Positions 39,928-49,750 are shown, counted from the first letter of the stretch. The stretch: DNA of 64,000 nucleotides from Devosia sp. (GCA_016713105.1 JADJPS010000005.1:186001-250000), one strand, 5' to 3'. Made by a program: numbers and translations. The notes: generated from the sequence alone by a model not told the origin.

Positions 39928-41334
39928 ATGTCCTCGCTCCGCCTGACCCCGCTGATCCTCGCCGTCGCGCTGTTCATGGAAAACATGGACTCGACGGTGA
40001 TCGCCACCTCGCTCGCCGCCATCGCGCACGACATCGGCACCGAGCCGACTGCGCTCAAGCTGGCCATGACCTCCTACCTCGTGGCGCTCGCCATCTTCAT
40101 TCCGATCTCGAGCTGGATGGCGGATCGCTTCGGGGCGCGGCAGGTGTTCCGCTGGGCCATGATCGTGTTCATCGTCGGATCGGTGTTTTGCGCGATATCG
40201 GACTCGCTGCTGACTTTCGTGCTGTCGCGCTTCCTGCAGGGCGTCGGAGGCGCCATGATGACCCCGGTGGCGCGGCTGGTGCTGGTGCGCGTCACGCCGC
40301 GCAACCAGTTGGTCGACGCCATGGCCTGGCTCAGCATTCCGGGCCTCGTCGGCCCGATCGTCGGCCCGCCGGTCGGCGGCTTCATCACCACCTACTGGAG
40401 CTGGCACTGGATCTTCCTGATCAACGTGCCGATCGGCATAGCCGGCGTGGTTCTCGTCAACCTGTTCCTGCCCGACTGGCAGCGCAGTGCGTCGCGCCGC
40501 ATGGACTTGGTGGGCTTCCTGCTCGTCGGTACGGCCTTTGCCGGCTGGGTATTCGGTATCTCGGTGCTGACCCTTCCGGCGCTGCCGGTCAGCTATGGCA
40601 TCGCCGCCCTGGTCGGCGGTACGCTCGCGGCAGCGATCTACCTGTGGCACTTCCGGCGCACCGAATTCCCGCTGCTGGATCTCAGGATCTTCCGGCTGCC
40701 GCTGTTCCGCGCCACCGTGATCGCCGGAGCATTCTTCCGTCTGGGCGTCGGCGCCACACCGTTCCTGTTCCCGCTGATGTTGCAGCTGGCCTTCGGGCAT
40801 AGCCCGTTCGAAAGCGGCATGATCAGCTTCGCCGGGGCGGTGGGTGCCTTCATCGCCAAGTTCCTGGCGGAGCGGGTGATCCAGCGGCTGGGATTCCGCT
40901 CGACTCTGGTCTGGTCGACCTTCGTGACCGTGCTCGGCATCTACGGCATGGCGCTCTATACCATCGACACGCCGATACCGCTGGTCCTCACCATCCTTGC
41001 CGTGACCGGCTTCTACCAGTCGATGTTCTGGACCGCGACCCACGCCTTCACCTTTGCCGATGTCTCCGACAAGGATGCCGGTCAGGCCAATGTCATCAGC
41101 CAGGTCGGCGTGCAGCTGTCGCTCGCCTGCGGCGTCGCGCTCGGCGGCGGGATGCTGGAGTTCTCGCACCTCGTCTCGGGCGGCGCGACGCCCTCGGTCG
41201 CCGATTTTCACACCGCATTCTGGGTCGTCGGCACCGTCGCGCTGGTCGCGACTGCGATCTTTCTCCGCCTGCCGCGCCATGCCGGCAACGCCATCTCCGG
41301 TCATCGCGCCGCCGAGCCGCAGGCAGGCGAATAG
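39928..41334 (+). CDS. MFS transporter, DHA2 (EmrB/QacA-type), second of tandem pair
   Basis: A 468-residue paralogue of the upstream gene with the same signatures (ALFMENMDSTVIATSLAAIA, WMADRFGARQVFRWA, GVGGAMMTPVARL, GLVGPIVGPPVGGF). The ATG at 39928 gives MSSLRLTPLILAV, directly at the first helix, and fixes the true N-terminus of the family. The pair arose by tandem duplication but has diverged throughout. No regulator adjoins them. The 242 bases after it, up to the NnrU gene, hold a C-rich patch but no gene. Confidence 0.9.
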   Translation: MSSLRLTPLILAVALFMENMDSTVIATSLAAIAHDIGTEPTALKLAMTSYLVALAIFIPISSWMADRFGARQVFRWAMIVFIVGSVFCAISDSLLTFVLSRFLQGVGGAMMTPVARLVLVRVTPRNQLVDAMAWLSIPGLVGPIVGPPVGGFITTYWSWHWIFLINVPIGIAGVVLVNLFLPDWQRSASRRMDLVGFLLVGTAFAGWVFGISVLTLPALPVSYGIAALVGGTLAAAIYLWHFRRTEFPLLDLRIFRLPLFRATVIAGAFFRLGVGATPFLFPLMLQLAFGHSPFESGMISFAGAVGAFIAKFLAERVIQRLGFRSTLVWSTFVTVLGIYGMALYTIDTPIPLVLTILAVTGFYQSMFWTATHAFTFADVSDKDAGQANVISQVGVQLSLACGVALGGGMLEFSHLVSGGATPSVADFHTAFWVVGTVALVATAIFLRLPRHAGNAISGHRAAEPQAGE

Positions 41335-41576
41335 GCTCCAGCGGCCCCCGGCGAGTGGACAGATCTGTTCATCAACGTGACCAAAACACGGCGAACGCAC
41401 AAGCGATCTGTTATATTTCAAATACTTACCGCATCCTCTGCTGTGCCGGGATTCCTCTATCCCCCAATCCCCCCGCCCCCGCCCCGGTCCGGCGCCTGGC
41501 GATGAAGGGCGCGCCAATACCGGACATGGTTGCGGGCGAAGTCGGCCGACCGCATGTTCGCCCCATGGAGGCAAAC

Positions 41577-42140
41577 ATGCTGATTCTCATCGCCGGACTG
41601 ATCCTGTTCTTTGGCATCCACCTGATCCGGGTCGTGGCGCCGGGCCTGCGTGCCGCCCAGATTGCGGCCAACGAGCGCCGCTGGAAGGGGATCTACGCGC
41701 TGATCTCGCTTGCCGGCCTCGGGCTGATCATCTGGGGGTGGATCGCTTACCGCGGCGAGGCGCCCGAGCTCTACGAGCCGCCGACCTGGGGACGACACCT
41801 GGCGATGCTGCTGGTGTGGGCCGGCTTCGTCCTCGTCGGCGCCGCCAACGCCCCCGCCGGACGCATCAAGTACTTCGTCAAGCACCCGATGCTCACCGGC
41901 GTATTCCTGTGGGCCGTGGCGCACCTGGCAACCAACGGCGATCTGGCCTCGGTGCTGCTGTTCGGCGGCTTTGCCGCCTATACGCTGATCGACCGGCTGG
42001 CGGTGATTCCGCGCGGCGATCCGGCGCCCGCCATCGTTTCGACGCGCAGCGACCTCGTCGCGCTGCTGGTCGGCACGGTGCTGTACGGCGTCTTCGCTTT
42101 CCTGCTGCACGGGCTGCTGTTCGGCGTCAGCCCGTACTGA
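41577..42140 (+). CDS. NnrU family membrane protein
   Basis: A 187-residue protein with five or six hydrophobic helices. The family blocks are LILFFGIHLIRVVAPGLR, GLIIWGWIAYR and FVKHPMLTGVFLWAVAHLA, with the conserved KHP and His residues shared with isoprenoid methyltransferase-like membrane enzymes. Members occur in denitrification and carotenoid settings, but no such genes are near. The ATG at 41577 has a clean GGAGG six bases upstream; longer reading upstream is not hydrophobic. Confidence 0.88.
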   Translation: MLILIAGLILFFGIHLIRVVAPGLRAAQIAANERRWKGIYALISLAGLGLIIWGWIAYRGEAPELYEPPTWGRHLAMLLVWAGFVLVGAANAPAGRIKYFVKHPMLTGVFLWAVAHLATNGDLASVLLFGGFAAYTLIDRLAVIPRGDPAPAIVSTRSDLVALLVGTVLYGVFAFLLHGLLFGVSPY

Positions 42141-42155
42141 GTGCGGGAGTCGGCC

Positions 42156-42575
42156 TCAGCTCATCACGCGGATGGTGGTGTTCTCGGCTCCGACCTGCTT
42201 GACCAGATCGAACAGTGCCTGGGCGTTGTCCGGGTGCAGGCGGACGCAGCCATGCGAGGCGATGCTGCCCAGGTTCTTGAGGTCGGTAGTGCCGTGGATG
42301 GCGTATCCCCCGTGGAAGAAGATCGAGTAGGGCATTGGCGCCCCATCGTATTTCTTCGAGTGATACTTGCGGTACATGCGTGTGACGTCATAGCGGCCGG
42401 TCGGTGTCTCGTAGCCCTTGCGGCCGGTCGAGACGTCGAAGCTGTGGGTCGGCGCCCCGTCCACGGCCACCCACATCCTCTGTTCCGAGATGTCGACGAC
42501 GATGAAAATGTTCGCGGCAAAGGCGGGTGTGGCCAGCAACCCGAAAACGAGGCCAAGAAGAACGCGACGCAACAT
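42156..42575 (-). CDS. L,D-transpeptidase (YkuD family)
   Basis: A 139-residue secreted enzyme: signal peptide LLGLVFGLLATPAFA cleaved after AFA, then one YkuD domain. The catalytic pattern is complete: IHGTTDLKNLG followed by SIASHGCVRLHPDNA with the nucleophilic cysteine. It would make 3-3 cross-links in peptidoglycan or attach outer-membrane proteins in the periplasm. It is small and has no LysM domain. It converges on the NnrU gene with a 15-base gap. Confidence 0.92.
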   Translation of the reverse strand: MLRRVLLGLVFGLLATPAFAANIFIVVDISEQRMWVAVDGAPTHSFDVSTGRKGYETPTGRYDVTRMYRKYHSKKYDGAPMPYSIFFHGGYAIHGTTDLKNLGSIASHGCVRLHPDNAQALFDLVKQVGAENTTIRVMS

Positions 42576-42765
42576 CTGCTACAAGCCCCCGGTACGCAGG
42601 CCGCAATGCTGCTACACTTGCATTGCCCGAGCGTTAACGACAGACGGGTTCACGCGCATGTGAGCCCCGCCTGAGGGCGGTCTGCAGCCGCCCGCAAGGG
42701 ATTTGCTTTCGCTGGGACGGGTCACTATGGTGCCCGCGGCTTCCCGTACCCCGAACCCCGACAAG

Positions 42766-43551
42766 ATGACCAACGACAATATTATCCGCGAGATCGACGA
42801 CGAACTGCGCAGCGACCGGATGCGCGCGCTGTGGCGGCAGTTCGGTCCCTATGTGATCGGCGCCGCCGTGGCCGTGGTCGTTCTCGTGGCGGTCAACGAG
42901 GGCTGGACCTGGTGGCAGAACTCCAGTGCCGCCCGCTCCTCCGACCAGTTCTATGCCGCCCTCGAGATTGTCGATGGTACCGATGTGGCGGCCGCCCAGG
43001 CGGCGCTCGAGAAAGTGGCAGCCGAGGGCTCCGGGGGCTACCCCACACTGGCGCGCTTCCGCCAGGCGGCCCTGTTGCTCAAGGATGACAAGACGGCCGA
43101 AGCGGTGGCCGCCTACGACGCTCTCGCGGCCAGGGAGAGCAATGTCCATTTGCGCGACCTGGCGCTGGTGATGGCAGGTCTCGCGCTGGTCGACGGCGGC
43201 GATGTCGGCCAGGTGGAATTGCGCGTCGGCGGCCTCGACACCGCGGACAATCCGCTCCGTAACGCGGCACGGGAGGCGCTGGGGCTGGCCAGGTACGCCA
43301 CGGGAGACATCGACGGCGCACGCGTGGCCTTCGAAGCAATCCTTGCCGACCCGCTGGCCTCGCAGGAAACCCGCAGCAAGCTGCAGGTCTACCTGCAGCA
43401 ACTGATTGCCGAGGGGGCGGTCGACCCCAGTGCCGACGCGTCAGCCTTCGTCGGCGACGCTCCGTCGGTGGGAGATGCTCCGGCACTCGACACCGTCGAG
43501 CCGGCACCGGCCGACGCAGCCGCTCCTGCCGGGACCACCCCGCAGTACTGA
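42766..43551 (+). CDS. YfgM-like tetratricopeptide membrane protein
   Basis: A 261-residue protein: cytoplasmic lead EIDDELRSDRMRALWRQFG, one helix (VIGAAVAVVVLVAVNEGW), then a periplasmic tetratricopeptide-type region (about 60-215) and an alanine- and proline-rich tail. YfgM-type proteins work with the Sec translocon and periplasmic chaperones. In relatives the order is YfgM, BamB, Der; here der follows directly and bamB is absent from the spot. The ATG at 42766 fits family N-termini better than upstream starts. A terminator-like hairpin follows at 43570-43596. Confidence 0.82.
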   Translation: MTNDNIIREIDDELRSDRMRALWRQFGPYVIGAAVAVVVLVAVNEGWTWWQNSSAARSSDQFYAALEIVDGTDVAAAQAALEKVAAEGSGGYPTLARFRQAALLLKDDKTAEAVAAYDALAARESNVHLRDLALVMAGLALVDGGDVGQVELRVGGLDTADNPLRNAAREALGLARYATGDIDGARVAFEAILADPLASQETRSKLQVYLQQLIAEGAVDPSADASAFVGDAPSVGDAPALDTVEPAPADAAAPAGTTPQY

Positions 43552-43569
43552 TCGCCGTCCGTTCTCGAT

Positions 43570-43596
43570 CGGGCCCTCGCAGTACGCGGGGGCCCG
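43570..43596 (+). terminator. Hairpin between yfgM-like gene and der
   Basis: GGGCCCTCGC (43571-43580) pairs with GCGGGGGCCC (43586-43595), with one G-T pair, around an AGTAC loop; an outer C-G extends it to 11 bp. It lies 19 bases after the yfgM-like stop and is followed by a weak ATTT. It is probably an intrinsic terminator or attenuator ahead of der. Confidence 0.5.
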
Positions 43597-43669
43597 CTGC
43601 ATTTCCCGCTACCCCCCGGCGCGCCGAGTGGGGTAACGATCAAGTCCTCGACAAGCGAGCAGGCCCGCC

Positions 43670-45100
43670 ATGACCGTCACCGTCGCCATCGTCGGCCGCC
43701 CCAATGTGGGGAAATCCACGCTCTTCAACCGGCTGGTGGGGCGAAAGATCGCGCTCGTCGACGATACCCCGGGCGTCACCCGCGACCGCCGCGAGGCCGA
43801 GGGTCGGATCGGCGACCTGCGCTTCAAGGTACTGGATACCGCCGGCTACGAGGACCGCACCGACGGTTCGATCGAGGACCGGATGCGCCAGCAGACCGAG
43901 ATCGCGATCCGCGATGCCGACGTCATCCTGTTCATGATCGATGCCAGGGCGGGTGTCACGCCTCTCGACGAGCGCTTCGCCCAGGTGTTGCGCCGCGCCG
44001 GCAAGGACGTGCACCTGATCGGCAACAAGGCCGAGGGCAAGGCGGCGGACCCCGGCCTGATGGAGGCCTATGCGCTCGGTTTCGGCGAACCGGTGGCGCT
44101 TTCGGCCGAGCACGGGCTCGGCCTCGCCGACCTGCATGCCATCGTCTCGAAGGCCGTCGACGCCGCCGCCGAGAAGGCAGCGGCGGCGACCCCGGTGCTC
44201 GACCAGTTGCCCGAGGTGGATGTCGATCTGCCGCCCGATGACGGCACCACGGAGGAGGGGCCGGCCAAACGCTGGGATCCCAGGCGCCACCTCAATGTCG
44301 CGTTCATGGGCCGGCCGAACGCCGGCAAGTCGACGCTGATCAACCACATGGTGGGCGAGGAGCGGCTGCTTACCGGGCCGGAGGCGGGGATCACCCGCGA
44401 CTCGATCCTGGTGCCATGGGACTACGAGGGCCGCACCATCAACCTCGTCGATACTGCCGGCATGCGGCGCAAGGCGCGCATCTCGGAAAAGCTCGAGAAG
44501 CTCGCCGTTTCCGATTCTCTGCGCTCCATCCAGTACGCCGAGGTGGTGGTGCTGCTGCTCGATGCGGCGATTCCGTTCGAAAAGCAGGACCTGGCGCTGG
44601 CCGATCTGGTCGAGCGTGAGGGCCGCGCCATGGTCATCGCCGTCAACAAGTGGGACACCGTCGAGGACAAGAACAAGGCGCTGGCCGAACTGCGCGAGCA
44701 ATGCGAGCGCTACCTGCCGCAGCTCAAGGGCATTCCGCTGGTCACCATCTCCGGGCTGCAGGGCCGCAACATCGACAAGCTGATGGCGGCGATCTTCGCG
44801 GTCGAGCGCAAGTGGAACAGCCATGTGTCGACGGCGCGGCTCAACCGCTGGCTTGCCGGCATGACCGAGAGCCATCCGCCGCCGGCGGTCTCCGGCCGGC
44901 GGCTGAAGCTGCGCTACATGACGCAGGCCAAGATCCGGCCGCCGAGTTTCATCCTGTTCGCCTCGCGGCCCGATGCGCTGCCCGGTGCCTACCAGCGCTA
45001 CCTGGTCAACGGCTTGCGCGACGCCTTCGACATGCCGGGGACGCCGATCCGGCTGTGGGTCAGGGGCGGCAAGAACCCGTTCGACAAGAGGGACGATTGA
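43670..45100 (+). CDS. der: Ribosome biogenesis GTPase Der (EngA)
   Basis: A 476-residue essential GTPase for 50S subunit assembly. Two G domains in tandem are visible: the first with GRPNVGKSTLFNRL, DTAGYED and the unusual NKAE (for NKxD); the second with GRPNAGKSTLINHM, DTAGMRRKA and NKWD. A C-terminal KH-like domain (RLKLRYMTQAKIRPPSFILF) follows. The start ATG at 43670 sits directly before the first beta strand. The next gene begins 75 bases downstream on the same strand. Confidence 0.97.
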   Translation: MTVTVAIVGRPNVGKSTLFNRLVGRKIALVDDTPGVTRDRREAEGRIGDLRFKVLDTAGYEDRTDGSIEDRMRQQTEIAIRDADVILFMIDARAGVTPLDERFAQVLRRAGKDVHLIGNKAEGKAADPGLMEAYALGFGEPVALSAEHGLGLADLHAIVSKAVDAAAEKAAAATPVLDQLPEVDVDLPPDDGTTEEGPAKRWDPRRHLNVAFMGRPNAGKSTLINHMVGEERLLTGPEAGITRDSILVPWDYEGRTINLVDTAGMRRKARISEKLEKLAVSDSLRSIQYAEVVVLLLDAAIPFEKQDLALADLVEREGRAMVIAVNKWDTVEDKNKALAELREQCERYLPQLKGIPLVTISGLQGRNIDKLMAAIFAVERKWNSHVSTARLNRWLAGMTESHPPPAVSGRRLKLRYMTQAKIRPPSFILFASRPDALPGAYQRYLVNGLRDAFDMPGTPIRLWVRGGKNPFDKRDD

Positions 45101-45175
45101 CGACCGCGCAAATAGCTCTTCGCGTTTGCGTGATCTGCCGCTATATTTCGTTGCTCCCAAGCGACCCGATGCTGA

Positions 45176-46483
45176 GTGCGGGGCCGCAACCTAGATACGG
45201 CATTGTTCCTCGAAATCCTGATCGTCGCCGTGCTGACCCTGGTCAACGGTCTGTTGGCGATGTCCGAACTGGCGGTGGTATCTTCGCGGCCGGCCCGGCT
45301 CAAGGTGCTGGCGGCCAATGGCCGGCGCGGCGCCGAGGTGGCGCTGAAGCTGCAGGATGACCCCGGCAAGTTCCTTTCCTCGGTGCAGATCGGCATAACG
45401 CTGGTGGGAGTGCTGTCCGGAGCCTTCTCCGGCGCGACGCTGGGCGATAGGCTGGGCCTGACTCTGGCCGGCGCCGGGCTCGACAAGGCCGTCGCCATGC
45501 CGCTCGGCGTCGGGCTGGTGGTCATCCTCATCACCTACCTGTCGCTGATCATCGGTGAACTCGTGCCCAAGCAGGTGGCGCTGCGCGATGCCGAGGGGGT
45601 CGCGGCACGCGTTGCCCCGCTGATGGCCTTCATTGCCTCGGCGGCCGCGCCTCTGGTCTGGCTGCTCGACGTCTCGGGCCGGCTGGTGCTGCGCCTGATC
45701 GGACAGAGCGGGCAGGCCGAGGAGACGGTCACCGACGAGGAAGTCAGGACCATCATCGCCGAGGCCGAGAGTGCCGGCGTGCTCGAGACCGAGGAGCGCC
45801 ACATGATCTCGGGCGTCATGCGCCTCGCCGACCGTTCCGCGCGCGGCCTGATGACGCCGCGCCTCGACGTCGAACTGATCGACCTTTCCGAGGGCAAGGG
45901 GGAAATCCTCGAGAAGCTCCGTACCATCCGGCGTTCGGTGGTGCCGGTGCAGGACGGGGGCGTCGACGAGATCATCGGCGTGATCGTCAGGAAGGACCTG
46001 CTCGACGTGCTGTTCGCCGGTGGCGAGCTCGACGTCCGGGCGATGGTCAAGCAGGCGCCGGTGGTGATGGACCGCTCCGATGCGCTCGACGTGCTCAAGG
46101 CCATTCGGGCCTCGGTGGTGCACATGGCGCTGGTGTTCGATGAGTACGGGCACTTCGAGGGCATCGTGACGCCCGGCGATGTGCTCGAGGCTATCACTGG
46201 TGCATTTCAGGAGGAGGAGGGGGACGAGCCTGCCTTCACCACGCGTGCCGACGGCTCGTACATCGTTTCGGGCTGGATGCAGGCCGACGAATTCGAGGAC
46301 AAGATCGGCGTGCGTGTCGCCAAGGACGCCAAGTACGAGACTGTGGCAGGCTATGTGCTCGCCGAACTCAACCACCTGCCCGCAGTAGGCGAGACCTTCG
46401 AGCGCGGCCACTGGCGCATCGAGGTCATCGACCTCGATGGCCGCCGCATCGACAAGGTGCTGGTCAGTAGAATCCAGGCCTGA
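45176..46483 (+). CDS. HlyC/CorC family membrane protein with CBS domains
   Basis: A 435-residue protein: DUF21/CNNM membrane domain (about 1-200, with MSELAVVSSRPARLK and LIIGELVPKQVALRDAEG), two CBS domains (from RGLMTPRLDVELIDL to about 330) and a C-terminal CorC_HlyC domain (GWMQADEFEDKIG). Members are linked to magnesium or cobalt efflux and to membrane stress; the older haemolysin name is misleading. The GTG at 45176 is the most plausible start, since no ATG precedes the first helix. It converges on the SDR gene with a 6-base gap. Confidence 0.9.
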   Translation: MRGRNLDTALFLEILIVAVLTLVNGLLAMSELAVVSSRPARLKVLAANGRRGAEVALKLQDDPGKFLSSVQIGITLVGVLSGAFSGATLGDRLGLTLAGAGLDKAVAMPLGVGLVVILITYLSLIIGELVPKQVALRDAEGVAARVAPLMAFIASAAAPLVWLLDVSGRLVLRLIGQSGQAEETVTDEEVRTIIAEAESAGVLETEERHMISGVMRLADRSARGLMTPRLDVELIDLSEGKGEILEKLRTIRRSVVPVQDGGVDEIIGVIVRKDLLDVLFAGGELDVRAMVKQAPVVMDRSDALDVLKAIRASVVHMALVFDEYGHFEGIVTPGDVLEAITGAFQEEEGDEPAFTTRADGSYIVSGWMQADEFEDKIGVRVAKDAKYETVAGYVLAELNHLPAVGETFERGHWRIEVIDLDGRRIDKVLVSRIQA

Positions 46484-46489
46484 TCCGGC

Positions 46490-47224
46490 TCAGAGCGGCG
46501 TCAGCGCGCCGGTCTCGACATCGAACAGCATGCGGTTGGCGTCGAATGTCGGCTCCAGCATGTCGATAATTGGCGGCGCCACGACCGACGGATGCGGCAG
46601 CGTGTCGGGGTTCTCGCCCGGTACGGCGCGGGCCCGCATCGCGGTACGCACGGCGCCGGGGTAGAAGGCATTGACCCGCACGTTGGTGACCCCGCCGACC
46701 TCGGCCGCGTAGGACTTGACCAGGGCCTCGAGCGCCGCCTTGCTCGCGGCATAGGCCCCCCAGAATGCCCGCGCCGATCGCGCCGACGAGGACGAGAGGA
46801 ACACTGCCCGACCCGACGGCGATTGCCTGAGCAGCAGGTCGAACGAGCGGATCAGCCGGTAGTTGGCGGTGACGTTGAGCGCCAGCAGCTTCTCGAAGTC
46901 CTTGGGTTCCATGTGCGACACAGGGGTGATGGCCCCGAGCGAGGCGGCATTGCCGACCAGCCCGTCGAGCCGCCCCCAGCGCTCGAAGACCGCCCGGCCC
47001 AGCCGGTCGATGCCGTCGAACTCGGTGAGGTCGAGCGGCACCAGCGTCGCCGTGCCGCCCAGCACCTCGATGGCATCATCGAGTTCCTCGAGGCCACCCA
47101 CCGTCCGCGCCACGGCCACGACGTGCGCCCCGCGTCGGGCTGCTTCCAGCGCCGCCTGGTAGCCGATGCCGCGCGAGGCGCCGGTGACGAGGACGATCTT
47201 GTCGGCTAGGGTCTTGGTGGTCAT
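46490..47224 (-). CDS. SDR-family oxidoreductase
   Basis: A 244-residue classical short-chain dehydrogenase: cofactor loop VTGASRGIGYQAALEAARRG, the NAG motif altered to NAASLG, catalytic serine in FLSSSSARSAR and YAASKAALEALVKSYAAE with the Tyr-Lys pair. NADPH is suggested by the basic residues after the first beta-alpha unit. Relatives are often annotated next to purF in Hyphomicrobiales. The substrate is unknown. The ATG at 47224 begins just before the Rossmann fold. The 187-base gap to purF shows no clear element. Confidence 0.9.
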   Translation of the reverse strand: MTTKTLADKIVLVTGASRGIGYQAALEAARRGAHVVAVARTVGGLEELDDAIEVLGGTATLVPLDLTEFDGIDRLGRAVFERWGRLDGLVGNAASLGAITPVSHMEPKDFEKLLALNVTANYRLIRSFDLLLRQSPSGRAVFLSSSSARSARAFWGAYAASKAALEALVKSYAAEVGGVTNVRVNAFYPGAVRTAMRARAVPGENPDTLPHPSVVAPPIIDMLEPTFDANRMLFDVETGALTPL

Positions 47225-47411
47225 GCAAAGGTCTCGGATGAGGCGATGCGGGCTTCTAGCGGGCAGGAGCCTGGGAGGGAAGGGGAAGCTTGCCGCAGGC
47301 GCCGAAACGCTGGGCCATCGATGTCGCGACTTCCCCAAGGTGTCGCCAACCTCAGTGGCCAATTCGGGTCGCTCTACTGCCCCACGCCAAACAAACCGGG
47401 CCCAAATGCCC

Positions 47412-48902
47412 CTACGACGCCTCCCGCATCAGCGAAATGGTCTTCGGGTCGGACTTGCCACGCCCGGTAAGGTCAGTGAGCGTCGTGGGATATTCGCCGG
47501 TGAAGTGGTGGTCGGTGAACTGCGGGCTCAGCGGGTTGCGCTTCACCCCGCCGACCGCGTCATAGAGCCCGTCGATAGACAGAAAGGCCAGCGAATCCGC
47601 ACCGATGAAGCGGCACATGGCCTCGAGGTCCTTGTACTGGTTGGCGAGCAGGTGCTCCGGATCGGGCGTGTCGATGCCATAGTAGTCGGAGTGGAAGATC
47701 ATCGGCGACGCGACGCGGATGTGTACCTCGCGCGCCCCGGCTTCGCGGATCATCTGCACGATCTTGACCGAAGTGGTGCCGCGCACGATCGAATCGTCGA
47801 TCAGCACCACCCGCTTGCCGTCGATCTCGGCCCGGTTGGCCGAGTGCTTGAGCTTGACGCCGAAGGCGCGGATCGACTGTGTCGGCTCGATGAAGGTGCG
47901 TCCGACGTAGTGGTTGCGGATGATGCCGAGTTCGAACGGGATGCCGCTCGCCTGAGCGTAGCCGATCGCCGCCGGGGTACCGCCATCCGGGACCGGCACG
48001 ACGACATCTGCGTCGACCGGCGCCTCCCTCGCGAGATTGATGCCCATGCGCTTGCGCGCCGAGTAGACCGGCCGCCCGGCGACCACGGAATCGGGGCGAG
48101 CGAAGTAGACGTATTCGAACAGGCAGATTCGCTCGGGTCTGGGCGGGAAGGGCTTGACCGACTCGATCGAGAACGAGCCATCGGGCTGGATCTCGCAGAT
48201 CACCACCTCGCCGTTCTCGACATCGCGCACGAAGCGCGCGCCGATGATGTCGAGCGCACAGGTTTCGGACGCGAAGATCGGCTTGCCGTCCAGATCGCCG
48301 AGGACGAGTGGGCGGATGCCATTCATGTCGCGGGCCCCGATCAGCTTGGTGCGGGTCATGGCGACGAGGGCAAAGGCCCCCTCGAGGTGCATCAGGGCAT
48401 CGATGAAGCGATCGGAGGAGGCGATCTTCTTGGAACGGGCGATCAGGTGCAGCACCACCTCGGTATCCGAGGTCGACTGGCAGATGGCGCCCTGCGCGAT
48501 GATCTGCCGCCGCAGCGTCAGGCCGTTGGTGAGGTTGCCGTTATGGGCGACGGCGATGCCGCCGGCATTCAGCTCGGCGAACAGCGGCTGCACGTTGCGC
48601 AGGATGGTTTCGCCGGTGGTCGAATAGCGGACATGCCCCATGGCCAGATGGCCGGGGAGGCGTCTGACCGTCGCCGGGTCGGTGAAATGGTCGCCGACGA
48701 GGCCAAGCTGGCGTTCGGAATGGAACTGCCGGCCGTCGAAGCTGACGATACCGGCTGCCTCCTGCCCACGATGCTGCAGGGCGTGCAGCCCCAACGCGGT
48801 GAGCGTGGCGGCTTCCGGGTGGCCGAGGATGCCGAACACGCCACACTCCTCGCGCAGGGTATCGGCGTCCCAATCGGGAATCGCCTTGTGGTGGTCGCTC
48901 AT
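47412..48902 (-). CDS. purF: Amidophosphoribosyltransferase
   Basis: A 496-residue enzyme for the first committed step of purine synthesis, transferring glutamine amide nitrogen to PRPP. The N-terminal Ntn amidotransferase begins after a short propeptide at the nucleophile in REECGVFGILG. GHVRYSTTGE and AHNGNLTN are glutamine-site motifs. The phosphoribosyltransferase domain carries the PRPP loop VVLIDDSIVRGTTS. The ATG at 48902 follows GAGAGG; a GTG three codons upstream is the alternative. cvpA lies 93 bases upstream on the same strand, as in many proteobacteria. Confidence 0.96.
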   Translation of the reverse strand: MSDHHKAIPDWDADTLREECGVFGILGHPEAATLTALGLHALQHRGQEAAGIVSFDGRQFHSERQLGLVGDHFTDPATVRRLPGHLAMGHVRYSTTGETILRNVQPLFAELNAGGIAVAHNGNLTNGLTLRRQIIAQGAICQSTSDTEVVLHLIARSKKIASSDRFIDALMHLEGAFALVAMTRTKLIGARDMNGIRPLVLGDLDGKPIFASETCALDIIGARFVRDVENGEVVICEIQPDGSFSIESVKPFPPRPERICLFEYVYFARPDSVVAGRPVYSARKRMGINLAREAPVDADVVVPVPDGGTPAAIGYAQASGIPFELGIIRNHYVGRTFIEPTQSIRAFGVKLKHSANRAEIDGKRVVLIDDSIVRGTTSVKIVQMIREAGAREVHIRVASPMIFHSDYYGIDTPDPEHLLANQYKDLEAMCRFIGADSLAFLSIDGLYDAVGGVKRNPLSPQFTDHHFTGEYPTTLTDLTGRGKSDPKTISLMREAS

Positions 48903-48995
48903 CTGAGGCACCTCTCACGAAACGGTCAGAACAACCGGGCCCGGTGACCTTGCCGGTCCCGAGCCCGTTGCGGCAATGGCGTCATCCGACGGACA

Positions 48996-49628
48996 TCAGG
49001 TGTTTGTGGCGCCTGCAGGTTCCAGCGGCGCGTCGTTTTCCAGCGAGTCCGTGCCCTCGTCGTCCGGCAGAGGCGCATCGGGCGTCGGCGCCTCGTCGGG
49101 CGACGCCTCGTCGTCGCCGCCGCCGCGATGCAGGATGTCCGTGACCTGCTTCTCGAGGTCGGGCGGCAATACCGAGATCAGGCTGTCGCCGAAATTCTGC
49201 AGGACCGGCAGCGATTTGGATTCCTTGGCCCAGGACGGCAGGTTCGAGGGCATCAGCCAGAGACCGAAGATCACCACCACCACCGCGATCAGCACCCCGC
49301 GCGCGACACCGAAGATGAAGCCGAGCGTGCGATCGAGCGGCCCGATGCGGCTGTCGACCACGAAATCGGCAATCCGCATGGTGATCAGGTGGAGAATGAT
49401 CAGCGCCACGATGAAGGTGCCCAGCACCGTCACGATGTCGGCGACGATCGGCTCGTTGATGTACTCGCGCGCGATTTCCTTGTGCTGGAAGTACGCGTAG
49501 GCCGCCACCGCCGCCGAGCCGGCCCAGGTGGCGAGAGACAGGATCTCACGGGTGAACCCTCGGGCGGTCGCCAGGATTGCCGAGATCAGCACGAGCACGG
49601 CGACGCCGACGTCGAATGCAGTCAACAT
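48996..49628 (-). CDS. cvpA: CvpA family membrane protein
   Basis: A 210-residue protein with four helices in the first 140 residues (VGVAVLVLISAILATARGF, LATWAGSAAVAAYAY, IVTVLGTFIVALIILHLI, GVARGVLIAVVVVIFGLW), then a cytoplasmic acidic tail ending in a proline- and aspartate-rich stretch. The GFTREILS motif after helix 1 is typical. CvpA proteins occur beside purF and contribute to envelope stress or bile resistance; the mechanism is unknown. The ATG at 49628 leads straight into helix 1. Confidence 0.9.
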   Translation of the reverse strand: MLTAFDVGVAVLVLISAILATARGFTREILSLATWAGSAAVAAYAYFQHKEIAREYINEPIVADIVTVLGTFIVALIILHLITMRIADFVVDSRIGPLDRTLGFIFGVARGVLIAVVVVIFGLWLMPSNLPSWAKESKSLPVLQNFGDSLISVLPPDLEKQVTDILHRGGGDDEASPDEAPTPDAPLPDDEGTDSLENDAPLEPAGATNT

Positions 49629-49750
49629 ATGGAGAATCCGCCCATGGACAGCCCTTCTGCCCCGTTTAGCCGCAAATAGTGGCAAAGCCAAGCGTGCCGC
49701 TGCCGCCGCGACGCCGATCTTCACGGAAAGCGGAGCACATGGCCATTCCG

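Noticed and set aside
39886..41574. 562-codon minus-strand open frame opposite the second transporter
   Set aside because: The plus-strand transporter has all family motifs; the antisense reading has none.
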